DNA of 28,495 nucleotides, taken from positions 1 to 28,495 of the IMG/VR virus record IMGVR_UViG_3300043392_000026, one strand, 5' to 3'. Below the pieces are notes generated by a model. The model did no database searches. It was not told the origin of the DNA and was given only the letters and a program-made list of their open reading frames with translations. Made by a program: the position numbers and the translations under genes. Of this stretch, positions 15,029-21,031 are shown in pieces. Source of the stretch: a virus. How positions within the stretch are numbered: position 1 is the stretch's first letter; each line of letters starts with the position of its first letter.

Positions 15029-15053
15029 TGTTGTTGTATATTGGTTTTGGGTG

Positions 15054-15080
15054 TAAATATAGGTATAATTATTTATAGTT
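15054..15080 (-). promoter_or_regulatory. Promoter region of the SMC-like ATPase with shared 17-base motif
   Basis: The motif AACTATAAATAATTATA (15080-15064) is followed after two bases by TATATTTA (15061-15054), a near match to the -7 consensus. The upstream gene stops 4 bases before the motif and the ATPase ATG is 26 bases after the box. The leader ends CAACAACAATG. No clear -33 TTTG. Confidence 0.6.
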
Positions 15081-15083
15081 GAT

Positions 15084-15383
15084 TTATTTTTCAATAATAA
15101 TTTTATACTCCATTGCGTTGGCTATATCAAACTCAAGTTTTGCGCCTTTGGATTTATTCCAACCATGCAAAAGGCAAATTGTATCGCATTTCAAAAGCGC
15201 TTCAATACATTCTTTCATGTAGCTTTCCCAACTTTTGTCATGATCATGCGGCAGCTCCATTGGATTTACCACATTGTGCCCTAATCTTTTTAACTCAATC
15301 TCAGCGTTTTTAAACGCTTCTTTTCTTGATTTTAAGTCGTGGCCGCTTATAGGTCCTGCTATGTAGACTTTTTTATTTATCAT
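15084..15383 (-). CDS. DUF4406-like nucleoside 2-deoxyribosyltransferase-fold protein (99 aa)
   Basis: The opening KKVYIAGPISGHD is the hallmark of this fold. Then come NPMELPHDHD (a loop typical of DUF4406) and the end CDTICLLHGWNKSKGAKLEF, where the HGWxxSxGAxxE segment carries the catalytic-type Glu. Proteins of this group are common in phages and are thought to act on nucleotides or their sugar bond, but the activity of DUF4406 members is not established as far as I know. Full-length for the family. Confidence 0.82.
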   Translation of the reverse strand: MINKKVYIAGPISGHDLKSRKEAFKNAEIELKRLGHNVVNPMELPHDHDKSWESYMKECIEALLKCDTICLLHGWNKSKGAKLEFDIANAMEYKIIIEK

Positions 15384-15404
15384 TTTATTGTTGTTTTTTA
15401 GTTG

Positions 15405-15902
15405 TTACCACTGCATCCCATTTTTGCACGCGAGTTTTACAGTCTCCTGTGCTAAGTAATAAATCTTTTTAGGCAATATCTGCTGTACTGCGTCTTCTAC
15501 TTGGTTCTTTGCCACGTCTCGGATATAAACGTCTCTAGCCGCATCCTTGAGGTTTGCCCACTCATGGCGCATTTGCCTCCAAAACTTATCAGCTATCACG
15601 CGAGCTTCAAACATATCTCCCATCCATTCATTGAACTCTAGGCTATCAATATACTTTTGTTTGGCGCGTAGGAAAAATTGTTCTTCGGCTTCGTTTGAGG
15701 CTTGTTGCTTTGTGTTCTCGATGTGTTGCTGTTCAATCACCTGGCGAAGTATTTGCTTTTTCTTGATGTAGTCGCGAATGGGCGTCATGAACTCATCAAG
15801 GGTCATCTTTTGGCCGGGAATCTTTTGCACGGTTGTGTAATCAAAGCATGCTTTTAAATCGTCAATTGATAAAGGGTTTTGGCTGTTTATCAAAGTTTCC
15901 AT
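15405..15902 (-). CDS. Hypothetical helical protein (165 aa)
   Basis: Starts at ATG 15902, 19 bases after the stop of the replication gene. The frame stays open for 88 codons further upstream inside that gene, but this extension overlaps a well-formed domain and is probably chance. The protein is helical and charged (IRDYIKKKQILRQVIEQQH, then EAEEQFFLRAKQKYIDSLEF) with many aromatic residues near the end. The position right after the replication gene suggests a replication partner such as a helicase loader, but no motif (such as a Walker A) supports that. Confidence 0.65.
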   Translation of the reverse strand: METLINSQNPLSIDDLKACFDYTTVQKIPGQKMTLDEFMTPIRDYIKKKQILRQVIEQQHIENTKQQASNEAEEQFFLRAKQKYIDSLEFNEWMGDMFEARVIADKFWRQMRHEWANLKDAARDVYIRDVAKNQVEDAVQQILPKKIYYLAQETVKLACKNGMQW

Positions 15903-15921
15903 GATTGAACTTAGCAGTATA

Positions 15922-16827
15922 TCAGTTATCCTGTCGCTCTCCAATCCGTAGCGTACTTCCAATATTCTCAGGATGAAACTCTGGACTGCTCCAATCGAGT
16001 TTTTCAAGTCTTGCGAAGAACTCTTCAGAATTGATTGGACCTGTTGCGTGCTCAAGATAATATTCCGCGATTTCAACTTGTCTTGAATTGAATGTTCCGA
16101 GGCGCTCCAAATTTCTAAGAGTTTTGAGGATGAATGCGTGACGCTGTTGTTTTGGTTGTGTTCCATTTTGAGTTGTTATTTGATTATTATTTGATTGATG
16201 AGGTTTTGAGTATCCGTTTTTTTCCCAAGTGCGAACGGCGGCTTTCCAATCTTTCATTTTGTTTTTGCCTACCATCCAACCATTGCTTTGATAGTGATCG
16301 TAAAATTGCTCGGGGTTTACTTCGTTGTTGCGTTCTTTGCAGTAAGTTGAAATTTCTAAAATTGATGGAATAAGGAATCTTTTTTGCGTATGTATTACTT
16401 TTTCTTCTTTAGAAGGAAAAGTATTAATATCACTTACACTTACACTATCACTTACACTTACACTTACACTTACAGGTTTTTTTTCGGTAAAAAATAACCC
16501 ACTGGGTTCTTCTGGGTTTTTTTGTAACCCACTCGGTTCTTTTGGGTTTTCTTCTTTAGGCTTCTCCTCATCCTTTGGCCTGCCTCCTTTGTAGCCGTTT
16601 TGGCGCGCTCTTTCAGCTCTTACTTCCCACTTTTCAAGGTCTCTTTTCAAGGTTGTTTTTATGGGTTCAAATAAGATTTCAATCATGCGATCAGGAGGCT
16701 CAGGGTTCAAATCATTGACATACCTAAAGAAATGTTTGATTAATTTTCCTGCCTCCTCATCTGAAAGGAGCTCAAAGGTGCTTATCCAATCAGTGTAAAC
16801 AATTACATTCTTTTTTCCTTGCGCCAT
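15922..16827 (-). CDS. Replisome-organizer-like protein with DUF6291-like N-terminus (301 aa)
   Basis: Residues 1-80 resemble DUF6291: WISTFELLSDEEAGKLIKHF, FRYVNDLNPEPPD, then the basic GYKGGRPK. A disordered repetitive linker follows (two NPKEPSGL-like units, then alternating Ser-Val-Ser-Asp). A second domain (about residues 160-215; FYDHYQSNGWMVGKNKMKDW) is the pattern seen in phage replication proteins, probably DNA-binding. Such two-domain proteins are thought to start phage replication. I chose ATG 16827 (MAQGKKN); a longer frame to 16869 runs through the terminator hairpin. It is first in its transcript and preceded by a structured leader. Confidence 0.72.
   Translation of the reverse strand: MAQGKKNVIVYTDWISTFELLSDEEAGKLIKHFFRYVNDLNPEPPDRMIEILFEPIKTTLKRDLEKWEVRAERARQNGYKGGRPKDEEKPKEENPKEPSGLQKNPEEPSGLFFTEKKPVSVSVSVSDSVSVSDINTFPSKEEKVIHTQKRFLIPSILEISTYCKERNNEVNPEQFYDHYQSNGWMVGKNKMKDWKAAVRTWEKNGYSKPHQSNNNQITTQNGTQPKQQRHAFILKTLRNLERLGTFNSRQVEIAEYYLEHATGPINSEEFFARLEKLDWSSPEFHPENIGSTLRIGERQDN
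16431..16474 (-). repeat. Hexanucleotide tandem repeat in the replication gene linker
   Basis: On the plus strand, about seven tandem units of cttaca with one variant (ctatca), encoding the Ser-Val / Ser-Asp repeat of the linker. Unit length is a multiple of three, so copy changes keep the frame. Just beside it, 16497-16552 holds two copies of a longer unit around aacccact-ggttctt, coding for the repeated EPSGL. Confidence 0.85.
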
Positions 16828-16852
16828 GTCATTTTTGCAATTTTTGGTAAAT

Positions 16853-16947
16853 AAAAAAGGCCCCAACAAATCGGCAGGAGTCTCACGTCTGCGTCATTAT
16901 TAGGGCCAATAATGCCTATGGATTAACTATGTAAGAGACTCTAATCC
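16853..16947 (-). ncRNA. Structured leader RNA with terminator, upstream of the replication gene
   Basis: Minus-strand elements in order: GGATTA/TAATCC hairpin (16947-16920) with GAGTCTC in its loop; CATTATT/AATAATG hairpin (16914-16895) with GGCCC in its loop; GCAG/CTGC hairpin (16892-16874) with GAGACTC in its loop; then GGGGCC and a T-run. GAGTCTC and GAGACTC are perfectly complementary (a loop-loop pair). GGCCCTAATAA (16907-16897) can instead pair with TTGTTGGGGCC (16869-16859, two G-U pairs) to make a terminator ending in TTTTTT. The two folds exclude each other. A -7 box lies just upstream. No known riboswitch class recognised. Confidence 0.6.
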
Positions 16948-16952
16948 GTCAA

Positions 16953-16960
16953 CAAATATA
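16953..16960 (-). promoter_or_regulatory. Candidate promoter of the replication gene
   Basis: TATATTTG matches the -7 consensus and lies directly after the stop of the 36-aa gene. A TTG is present upstream but at 16 rather than 19 bases. The transcript would begin with the structured leader. Confidence 0.5.
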
Positions 16961-17071
16961 CTAATCTTCTTCAATACAAGGCTTTGCTAACTTAAAAATT
17001 CTGCAAACTTCCCGGTAAGAAATCTTGTGTCCTGGGCTCACAATGACCCGCTTAGTAGTTCGCCTATACAT
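16961..17071 (-). CDS. Tiny basic protein (36 aa)
   Basis: Starts at ATG 17071, eight bases inside the upstream gene, and stops just before a promoter. It begins MYRRTTKRVIVSPGHKISYR and continues with a helix (EVCRIFKLAKPCIEED). Very basic N-terminal half, two Cys. It could bind nucleic acid; no family recognised. Fits end to end between neighbours, which supports translation. Confidence 0.55.
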   Translation of the reverse strand: MYRRTTKRVIVSPGHKISYREVCRIFKLAKPCIEED

Positions 17072-17300
17072 TGCTTTTCACGATTTCATGGCAAACGCCG
17101 TTATGCACTTCAATCTTGCTTTCACGTTTGTAATTCTCGCAATAGACCTGCGAAAAAGTGGTTACAAATGAGTTTTGATTTACGTAAAACGTCTTAGTTC
17201 CTTCGCTTTGGCCGTCTTTAAGTTGGTTCTTAATGTGATCAAGGAAGTCATCTAGATTTTGCTCGCTAGTGTACTCAATAATGATTGTGGCGCGCTTCAT
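17064..17300 (-). CDS. Hypothetical protein (78 aa)
   Basis: The ATG at 17300 follows the upstream stop by eight bases and starts a compact beta/alpha protein (MKRATIIIEYTSEQNLDDFL). Alternative ATG at 17330 or TTG at 17357 would add an overlapping basic stretch. The middle is strand-rich (TKTFYVNQNSFVTTF), the end KIEVHNGVCHEIVKSNV. No motif recognised. Confidence 0.62.
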   Translation of the reverse strand: MKRATIIIEYTSEQNLDDFLDHIKNQLKDGQSEGTKTFYVNQNSFVTTFSQVYCENYKRESKIEVHNGVCHEIVKSNV

Positions 17301-17308
17301 GTTTTTCT

Positions 17309-17557
17309 TTACTTTTTCTCCGTATTCCATGTCGGTATATATTTTGATCGTGACCAAATTAACTCAGCTTTCAAAACTTTGATTTCGTAGGTTGTAAGCT
17401 CGTTTTCAAAGCCTAGAAAACTATTTTTTAATTCGTACAAATAGTTTACTTTTCTGTTTCCGTGAGCTTTAAGAATAGCAAAATCTCTACGTCTATCGCG
17501 TAAACATTCACTGTATTTAGGCTCAAATTTCTTGTAATTTACTCTAGGTTGTTCCAT
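17309..17557 (-). CDS. Hypothetical basic protein (82 aa)
   Basis: Starts at ATG 17557 in a TGATG overlap with the upstream stop. Basic (MEQPRVNYKKFEPKYSECLR, RDRRRDFAILKAHGNRK), then a helical end (LTTYEIKVLKAELIWSRSKY). Could bind nucleic acid on charge alone. No family recognised. Confidence 0.6.
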   Translation of the reverse strand: MEQPRVNYKKFEPKYSECLRDRRRDFAILKAHGNRKVNYLYELKNSFLGFENELTTYEIKVLKAELIWSRSKYIPTWNTEKK

Positions 17558-17850
17558 CACTTACGTCTTAAAATTAATATTGTTTGTCGTTTTTCACCTG
17601 AATACCTAACGCCTACCACATGGAAAAACAAGCGGTTATTTTTGGCGTTGTGGCTTTGGGTTATGTAGTGGATTTCATCAAAATGGTCAAGGCTTAGGCC
17701 GTTAATCATATCCATGCGCTCTCCTGATAAATACCCGTGCAAAACGTAGTCTTCAAGTTTGAACCAATCGGGCCCATAAGTGAACTGCGCGTCTACAATG
17801 CGGTAAGGCTCCAGGCGTTCGGAAATGCGGCGTGTTCTAATGGTAGACAT
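17557..17850 (-). CDS. Hypothetical protein (97 aa)
   Basis: Opens with an Arg-rich segment (MSTIRTRRISERLEPYRIV), then a mixed fold with many aromatic residues (YGPDWFKLEDYVLHGYL) and a strand-rich basic end (QTILILRRK). Overlaps the 32-aa membrane peptide gene by 14 bases. Not recognised. Confidence 0.62.
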   Translation of the reverse strand: MSTIRTRRISERLEPYRIVDAQFTYGPDWFKLEDYVLHGYLSGERMDMINGLSLDHFDEIHYITQSHNAKNNRLFFHVVGVRYSGEKRQTILILRRK

Positions 17851-17935
17851 CTGAAAGGATTTTAATTATCATGATTAGGGTCATAAAGGCAATGATGCCT
17901 AGTAACAACCTGCGGTCGTTTTCAATGCGTTTCAT
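17837..17935 (-). CDS. Tiny single-span membrane protein (32 aa)
   Basis: ATG 17935 in an ATGA overlap with the upstream gene. The peptide is MKRIENDRR followed by one hydrophobic helix (LLLGIIAFMTLIMIIKIL) and a short tail. Positive N-terminus suggests N-in topology. Two similar small membrane genes precede it. Exact packing with neighbours supports it. Confidence 0.6.
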   Translation of the reverse strand: MKRIENDRRLLLGIIAFMTLIMIIKILSDVYH

Positions 17936-18153
17936 TGTCGATTGTATTTACGGTTATAAACTCCTTCGGCGTACTTTGCCCAATCTCCCTTGAGCTCGTA
18001 GCTTATTTCTTCATAGGTTTGGTAATCAATCGTGTTTGCGTCGATTACAGGCGGTTTATTGGTTCGGCATAGGTAAATGAGTGCAACGGCGCCAATTAAG
18101 GCAACTGCGAGGCCTCCAATAAAGTCAGGGTCTTGTTTGATTAGTTTTAGCAT
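17932..18153 (-). CDS. Small membrane protein (73 aa)
   Basis: A short basic N-terminus, one membrane helix at about residues 12-29 (IGGLAVALIGAVALIYLC), then a charged, tyrosine-rich tail that is probably outside the membrane (YQTYEEISYELKGDWAKY). Starts inside the end of the 33-aa gene and overlaps the next by four bases. Unknown function. Confidence 0.65.
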   Translation of the reverse strand: MLKLIKQDPDFIGGLAVALIGAVALIYLCRTNKPPVIDANTIDYQTYEEISYELKGDWAKYAEGVYNRKYNRQ

Positions 18154-18248
18154 AGCTGATAAATTAAATTGATGAGTAAAAAGATGAATATTGCAATAGC
18201 CGCGTAAAATGTGGCTTTGTAGGCTTGGATTAGTTTGCGCTCGTTCAT
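18147..18248 (-). CDS. Tiny single-span membrane protein (33 aa)
   Basis: ATG 18248, five bases after the upstream stop; its stop overlaps the next start by seven bases. Charged start (MNERKLIQAYK), then one hydrophobic helix (YAAIAIFIFLLINLIY). Supported by fit between neighbours rather than by homology. Confidence 0.55.
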   Translation of the reverse strand: MNERKLIQAYKATFYAAIAIFIFLLINLIYQLC

Positions 18249-18253
18249 AGCTT

Positions 18254-18604
18254 TTAATGTTGTTTGAATGCTTTTATTGTTGGGTTGAAAAAAATGATTT
18301 TTACCCAACCTTCTCTAAAGTCCTCGCTTAGCATTACGCCGTCAAGTTTGTTTATGTCATCTTGGTCAAGGTTATGCCATTTGGCAACGTAATTACAAGT
18401 TGATTTATGAGCAAATCCGATAGGTTCATTTCGACACATCGAACCAACTTCATAACCTAGTTCTTTCAGTCTTGCCTCTGCTTTTCTGAATGCTTTAAAT
18501 GTTCCACTTGACTCGAAAAATTCTTCTAGAATTACTGTTCTGCCTAAGCAAATTTTAACAGGTTGAGCGAAAGGATTAGCTTTGATTTGTTTTTGTACTG
18601 ACAT
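18254..18604 (-). CDS. Hypothetical protein (116 aa)
   Basis: A globular alpha/beta protein. FKAFRKAEARLKELGYEVGS in the middle is a typical strand-helix segment, followed by a Cys/His-containing stretch (MCRNEPIGFAHKSTCNYVA) and a basic end. Short gap (4 bases) from the next upstream gene. I recognise no family. Confidence 0.66.
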   Translation of the reverse strand: MSVQKQIKANPFAQPVKICLGRTVILEEFFESSGTFKAFRKAEARLKELGYEVGSMCRNEPIGFAHKSTCNYVAKWHNLDQDDINKLDGVMLSEDFREGWVKIIFFNPTIKAFKQH

Positions 18605-18608
18605 GATA

Positions 18609-18884
18609 TTATAGTTTATTGATTACTTGTTTTAGACTTTCTTGGTACTGACTGCGCTGGCGATTCCAATCGCTGATTTCCTCAGTCATGCGCTCGCGAT
18701 AAATTTTAGGCAAGTGATTGAGTTTATATAGCTCATGGTCACAGATTTCAATCTGTCTGATGAGGTAAGAAGCCGAGTCAATTAACGGCTTTAGCTTGGT
18801 GATGTCCAAATCTTGTTGATCGTTTCCAAGTGCTGAAACTTGGCGGATTTCATCCCAAAAAAAGTTGGCGTTTAGTTGTTGCAT
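18609..18884 (-). CDS. Hypothetical helical protein (91 aa)
   Basis: Helical and charged throughout: LKPLIDSASYLIRQIEICDH, then PKIYRERMTEEISDWNRQRS and LKQVINKL. Probably a small helical bundle. Preceded by a CCTAAAACCAA leader. No motif. Confidence 0.64.
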   Translation of the reverse strand: MQQLNANFFWDEIRQVSALGNDQQDLDITKLKPLIDSASYLIRQIEICDHELYKLNHLPKIYRERMTEEISDWNRQRSQYQESLKQVINKL

Positions 18885-18902
18885 TGTGTTGGTTTTAGGG
18901 GG

Positions 18903-19043
18903 TTAGATATTTCTTTCTTTGATGTATCGCTGCATGGCTTCTGTCTTGCTTGCAAATGATTTGATACATTTCTCAATTTGCTTTTGCGTACCTGATTGGC
19001 CGTTATAAATGCAAATCTTTTTAGCTAGATTTTGAATATTCAT
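18903..19043 (-). CDS. Small basic protein (46 aa)
   Basis: ATG 19043 to TAA 18903. MNIQNLAKKICIYNGQSGTQ followed by a helical basic stretch (KQIEKCIKSFASKTEAMQRY). Begins 11 bases after the stop of the frameshifted gene, ends 18 bases before the next start. The phrasing is protein-like and the spacing is operon-like. Unknown function. Confidence 0.58.
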   Translation of the reverse strand: MNIQNLAKKICIYNGQSGTQKQIEKCIKSFASKTEAMQRYIKERNI

Positions 19044-19054
19044 TGTGTTGTTGA

Positions 19055-19308
19055 TTAGTCCATTAATTTAAGACTGCGAAGAATAGTCCATCCTGCTCGG
19101 TAACTTTTTTGTGTTATGCCTGTGTTTTGGGAATAGCTGTGATTGAATGATATGTGAGTTTCCCAAGGTTGCATTTCAAACCAGTAGTACACGTATTTTT
19201 TTTAAGTCTAATGCCTATAAGCTCTTTGGCTGTGTACTCATCTTTTTCAATAATAACCTCAGCGCCCTTGGCTGTTGCGGCATCAATTAATTGTTGTTTT
19301 GTTACCAT
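19055..19308 (-). CDS. First gene of the small-gene operon, apparently needing a -1 frameshift (84 aa product)
   Basis: From ATG 19308 the frame reads MVTKQQLIDAATAKGAEVII and on to GIRLKK. There an A8 run (minus strand, complementing 19196-19203) forms the slippery heptamer A AAA AAT. In the starting frame the protein then becomes unremarkable and stops at 19114 (64 aa). In the -1 frame it continues as a much more protein-like sequence (KYVYYWFEMQPWETHISFNH, then TGITQKSYRAGWTIL) and stops at 19055, next to the following gene. Either a programmed -1 frameshift, or one missing A in the run (a sequencing or real deletion). No family recognised. Confidence 0.6.
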
Positions 19309-19361
19309 TTGTGTTGTTGTTAAGTGGTTGTTATTAGCGTTGTTGTGTCTGTTTGACCTTA

Positions 19362-19392
19362 CAAATGTACTATAAATATTTATAGTTGCAAA
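19362..19392 (-). promoter_or_regulatory. Strong Bacteroidota-type promoter with palindromic operator
   Basis: TTTG (19392-19389), exactly 19 bases, then TACATTTG (19369-19362). The spacer is almost filled by the perfect 16-base palindrome CTATAAATATTTATAG, part of the 17-base motif shared with the recT and ATPase promoters. The leader to the ATG at 19308 is rich in CAA and AAC. A protein bound at the palindrome would block or reshape RNA polymerase binding. Confidence 0.8.
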
Positions 19393-19454
19393 TATTTTAT
19401 GAAAAAAAGTGAAAATATTTTTTGCGGTGCCGATTATTTGACTTGTACCAAAGC

Positions 19455-19483
19455 AAAAAAGGCACTCAAAAATGAATGCCTTT
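19455..19483 (-). terminator. Intrinsic terminator of the lysis/metallophosphoesterase transcript
   Basis: AGGCATTCA and TGAGTGCCT pair (nine pairs, one G-T) around a TTTT loop, followed by TTTTTT on the minus strand. It is downstream of the metallophosphoesterase gene and upstream of the next promoter, as expected for the end of one operon. Confidence 0.82.
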
Positions 19484-19507
19484 CCTGCTAAAACCAAGTG
19501 AGTGATG

Positions 19508-19547
19508 TCCCTGCGCGCCGATGCTGTTACCTACCATTGCGCAGGAA
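19508..19547 (-). other. Hairpin in the untranslated end of the metallophosphoesterase transcript
   Basis: TTCCTGCGC and GCGCAGGGA pair (nine pairs, one G-T) around a 22-base loop. It is 25 bases after the stop codon and 25 bases before the terminator. The GC-rich stem stands out in an AT-rich region. It may be a 3' end protector or part of a small RNA. Confidence 0.6.
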
Positions 19548-19571
19548 ACCATACACAACAACGGGGTGAAG

Positions 19572-20453
19572 TTACAAATTTCCGGGGAACTTCATTGAAT
19601 CAATGTGTTTTGTAAACGTAGATTTTTTGCCTTTTTGGCTTCTGACGTTCTCTAAAGTGATAATTCGGCCGCCTATTGGTTTAGGTGGCGCACCTCTTTC
19701 AATGTGCCAACCGCCTGAGCCATCGCCGTATTCCTCTTTATACGTTCCGCAAATCATTAAGTGAATAGGCCTAAGGATTTGTTGATAGCTTCCTGCAATG
19801 GATGCTAAGGTGTCTCTTACCACCTCAGTTGCTTTATTCTCGTGAATGTGGCCTGTGAGTAAAATATCAAAGTTTTCGTAAAACTGCAAGGCTCTCGATA
19901 GGTTTATCTCACCGCGAGTAACCACACCGCCACCGCCTGAGCCGTGAAAGTATTTTATCTTGACAAATACAGCCGTGTGAGTTCCTAGCTTAATAATTAC
20001 CCAACCGCCATAACCACCGATTTGAAGCTCGGCACCTGTTTTGTAATTGAATAGATCCACAAATCGGCTTAATAAGTCTGTTTCTTGGTATTTGATTACT
20101 GAGGTCTCATGATTACCATATCCAACCAATAGCATGATTTTAGCGTAAGGTGCAAAGAAATCAACTGCAGTTTCAACAATTGAATCCAAATACCTCGCAT
20201 TGTTATGTTCTGGCCTAATATCGTCTTTGCTTCCTCTACGGTCTCCACGGCCTTGCATAAGGCAAAAGAAGTCACCAGGGAAAATAATGTAAATCTCGTT
20301 TTTAAGGCAGTAATCTAGGTGTTTCTTAAGTAGGTCCCAATCGCACTTTGGGTTGTCCCAATGCAAATCGGACATTGCGGCAATCTTCACTTTTTTAGTG
20401 TTGAACTCAAATAAATGAACATTTTTAGAATAGCGTTTGAATGAGGTCAACAT
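19572..20453 (-). CDS. Calcineurin-like metallophosphoesterase (293 aa)
   Basis: All five metal motifs are in order: SDLH (residues 28-31), PGDF (59-62), YGNHE (112-116), a His in KYFHGSG (about 170), and TGHIHE (200-205). Length 293. It is related broadly to Mre11/SbcD nucleases and to phosphatases; it lacks an obvious Mre11 capping domain. It follows the endolysin by 11 bases and ends the lysis transcript. It may be the nuclease partner of the SMC-like ATPase (SbcD to its SbcC), but the distance of 4.5 kb makes this uncertain. Confidence 0.85.
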   Translation of the reverse strand: MLTSFKRYSKNVHLFEFNTKKVKIAAMSDLHWDNPKCDWDLLKKHLDYCLKNEIYIIFPGDFFCLMQGRGDRRGSKDDIRPEHNNARYLDSIVETAVDFFAPYAKIMLLVGYGNHETSVIKYQETDLLSRFVDLFNYKTGAELQIGGYGGWVIIKLGTHTAVFVKIKYFHGSGGGGVVTRGEINLSRALQFYENFDILLTGHIHENKATEVVRDTLASIAGSYQQILRPIHLMICGTYKEEYGDGSGGWHIERGAPPKPIGGRIITLENVRSQKGKKSTFTKHIDSMKFPGNL

Positions 20454-20464
20454 AGGTGAAGTGT

Positions 20465-21031
20465 TTAAGGTCTAAATGTTTTACGATAATCAGCTAAGCG
20501 ATTGAGCCAACCGCGTAGGAATTTTGCGTTTTTACCTACGCCAATAACGTAAAAAAAGCGCTCGCGCTCTGCTGTCAAAGCGTCAAAAAGTTTTCTAGGT
20601 TCTATTGAGTTGGCTGCATTAATTGTTTGGTTGCCAATAATACCGTCAACAACGCACTTTACACCGCAATGATTTATAGCAACTTGTAGAGATTTGGCCG
20701 CCTGACTTGCGCCGCTTCCCCATGCCATGCCGGTAACAAATATTGCAATGTTTTTAGATGTGTACAAATCGCCTTTAACACGATCCCAATAGCCAACTTT
20801 GAAGACTTTAAACCAATCTTCATGTGACATATTGAAAAAGCGTGCATCCGCATTTTTGCCGTAGAAATTGTGCCAAGCTGCGTATGTGATTCCCATATTG
20901 GTGTGCCATCCTGTTTTGCCATTGTATGGCGTTGGGCATGGGTGTTTGCTAGCTGAATCAGCTTTGTCTCTTGATAGGCCGCCCTCCCATTTTTTGGTGA
21001 AGGCTACGTATTTTACAAGTATTTCATCCAT
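20465..21031 (-). CDS. Endolysin, GH108-type muramidase with PG-binding C-terminus (188 aa)
   Basis: Cleaves peptidoglycan at lysis. The N-terminal segment FTKKWEGGLSRD contains the likely catalytic Glu16 (EGG), followed by NMGITYAAW. The C-terminal part (VDGIIGNQTINAAN, FFYVIGVGKNAKFLRGWLNR) matches the PG_binding_3 domain that usually follows GH108. Compared with typical GH108, the region between EGG and GIT is longer and contains KHPCPTPYNGKTG. No signal peptide, so it needs the holin. I chose ATG 21031, eight bases inside the upstream gene, over an upstream TTG. Confidence 0.86.
   Translation of the reverse strand: MDEILVKYVAFTKKWEGGLSRDKADSASKHPCPTPYNGKTGWHTNMGITYAAWHNFYGKNADARFFNMSHEDWFKVFKVGYWDRVKGDLYTSKNIAIFVTGMAWGSGASQAAKSLQVAINHCGVKCVVDGIIGNQTINAANSIEPRKLFDALTAERERFFYVIGVGKNAKFLRGWLNRLADYRKTFRP

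Noticed and set aside
15903-16166. 88-codon in-frame extension of the 15405-15902 gene
   Set aside because: It overlaps the C-terminal domain of the replication protein in another frame. The extension is Ser/Leu-rich and looks like a shadow, while ATG 15902 lies 19 bases after the upstream stop.
16828-16869. N-terminal extension of the replication gene
   Set aside because: It would begin inside the terminator stem and T-run; MAQGKKN at 16827 is a natural start.
16935-16947. Purine-riboswitch-like GTCTCTTAC segment in the replication-gene leader
   Set aside because: Resembles the junction of purine riboswitches superficially, but the three-way junction and conserved loops are absent.
18588-18620. 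Possible further copy of the 17-base motif near AAACTATAATATCAT
   Set aside because: Only the ACTATAA part matches and there is no -7 box; it spans a stop and start codon in a tightly packed operon.
19309-19497. N-terminal extension of the gene at 19308
   Set aside because: It would translate through the terminator and the promoter; ATG 19308 follows both.
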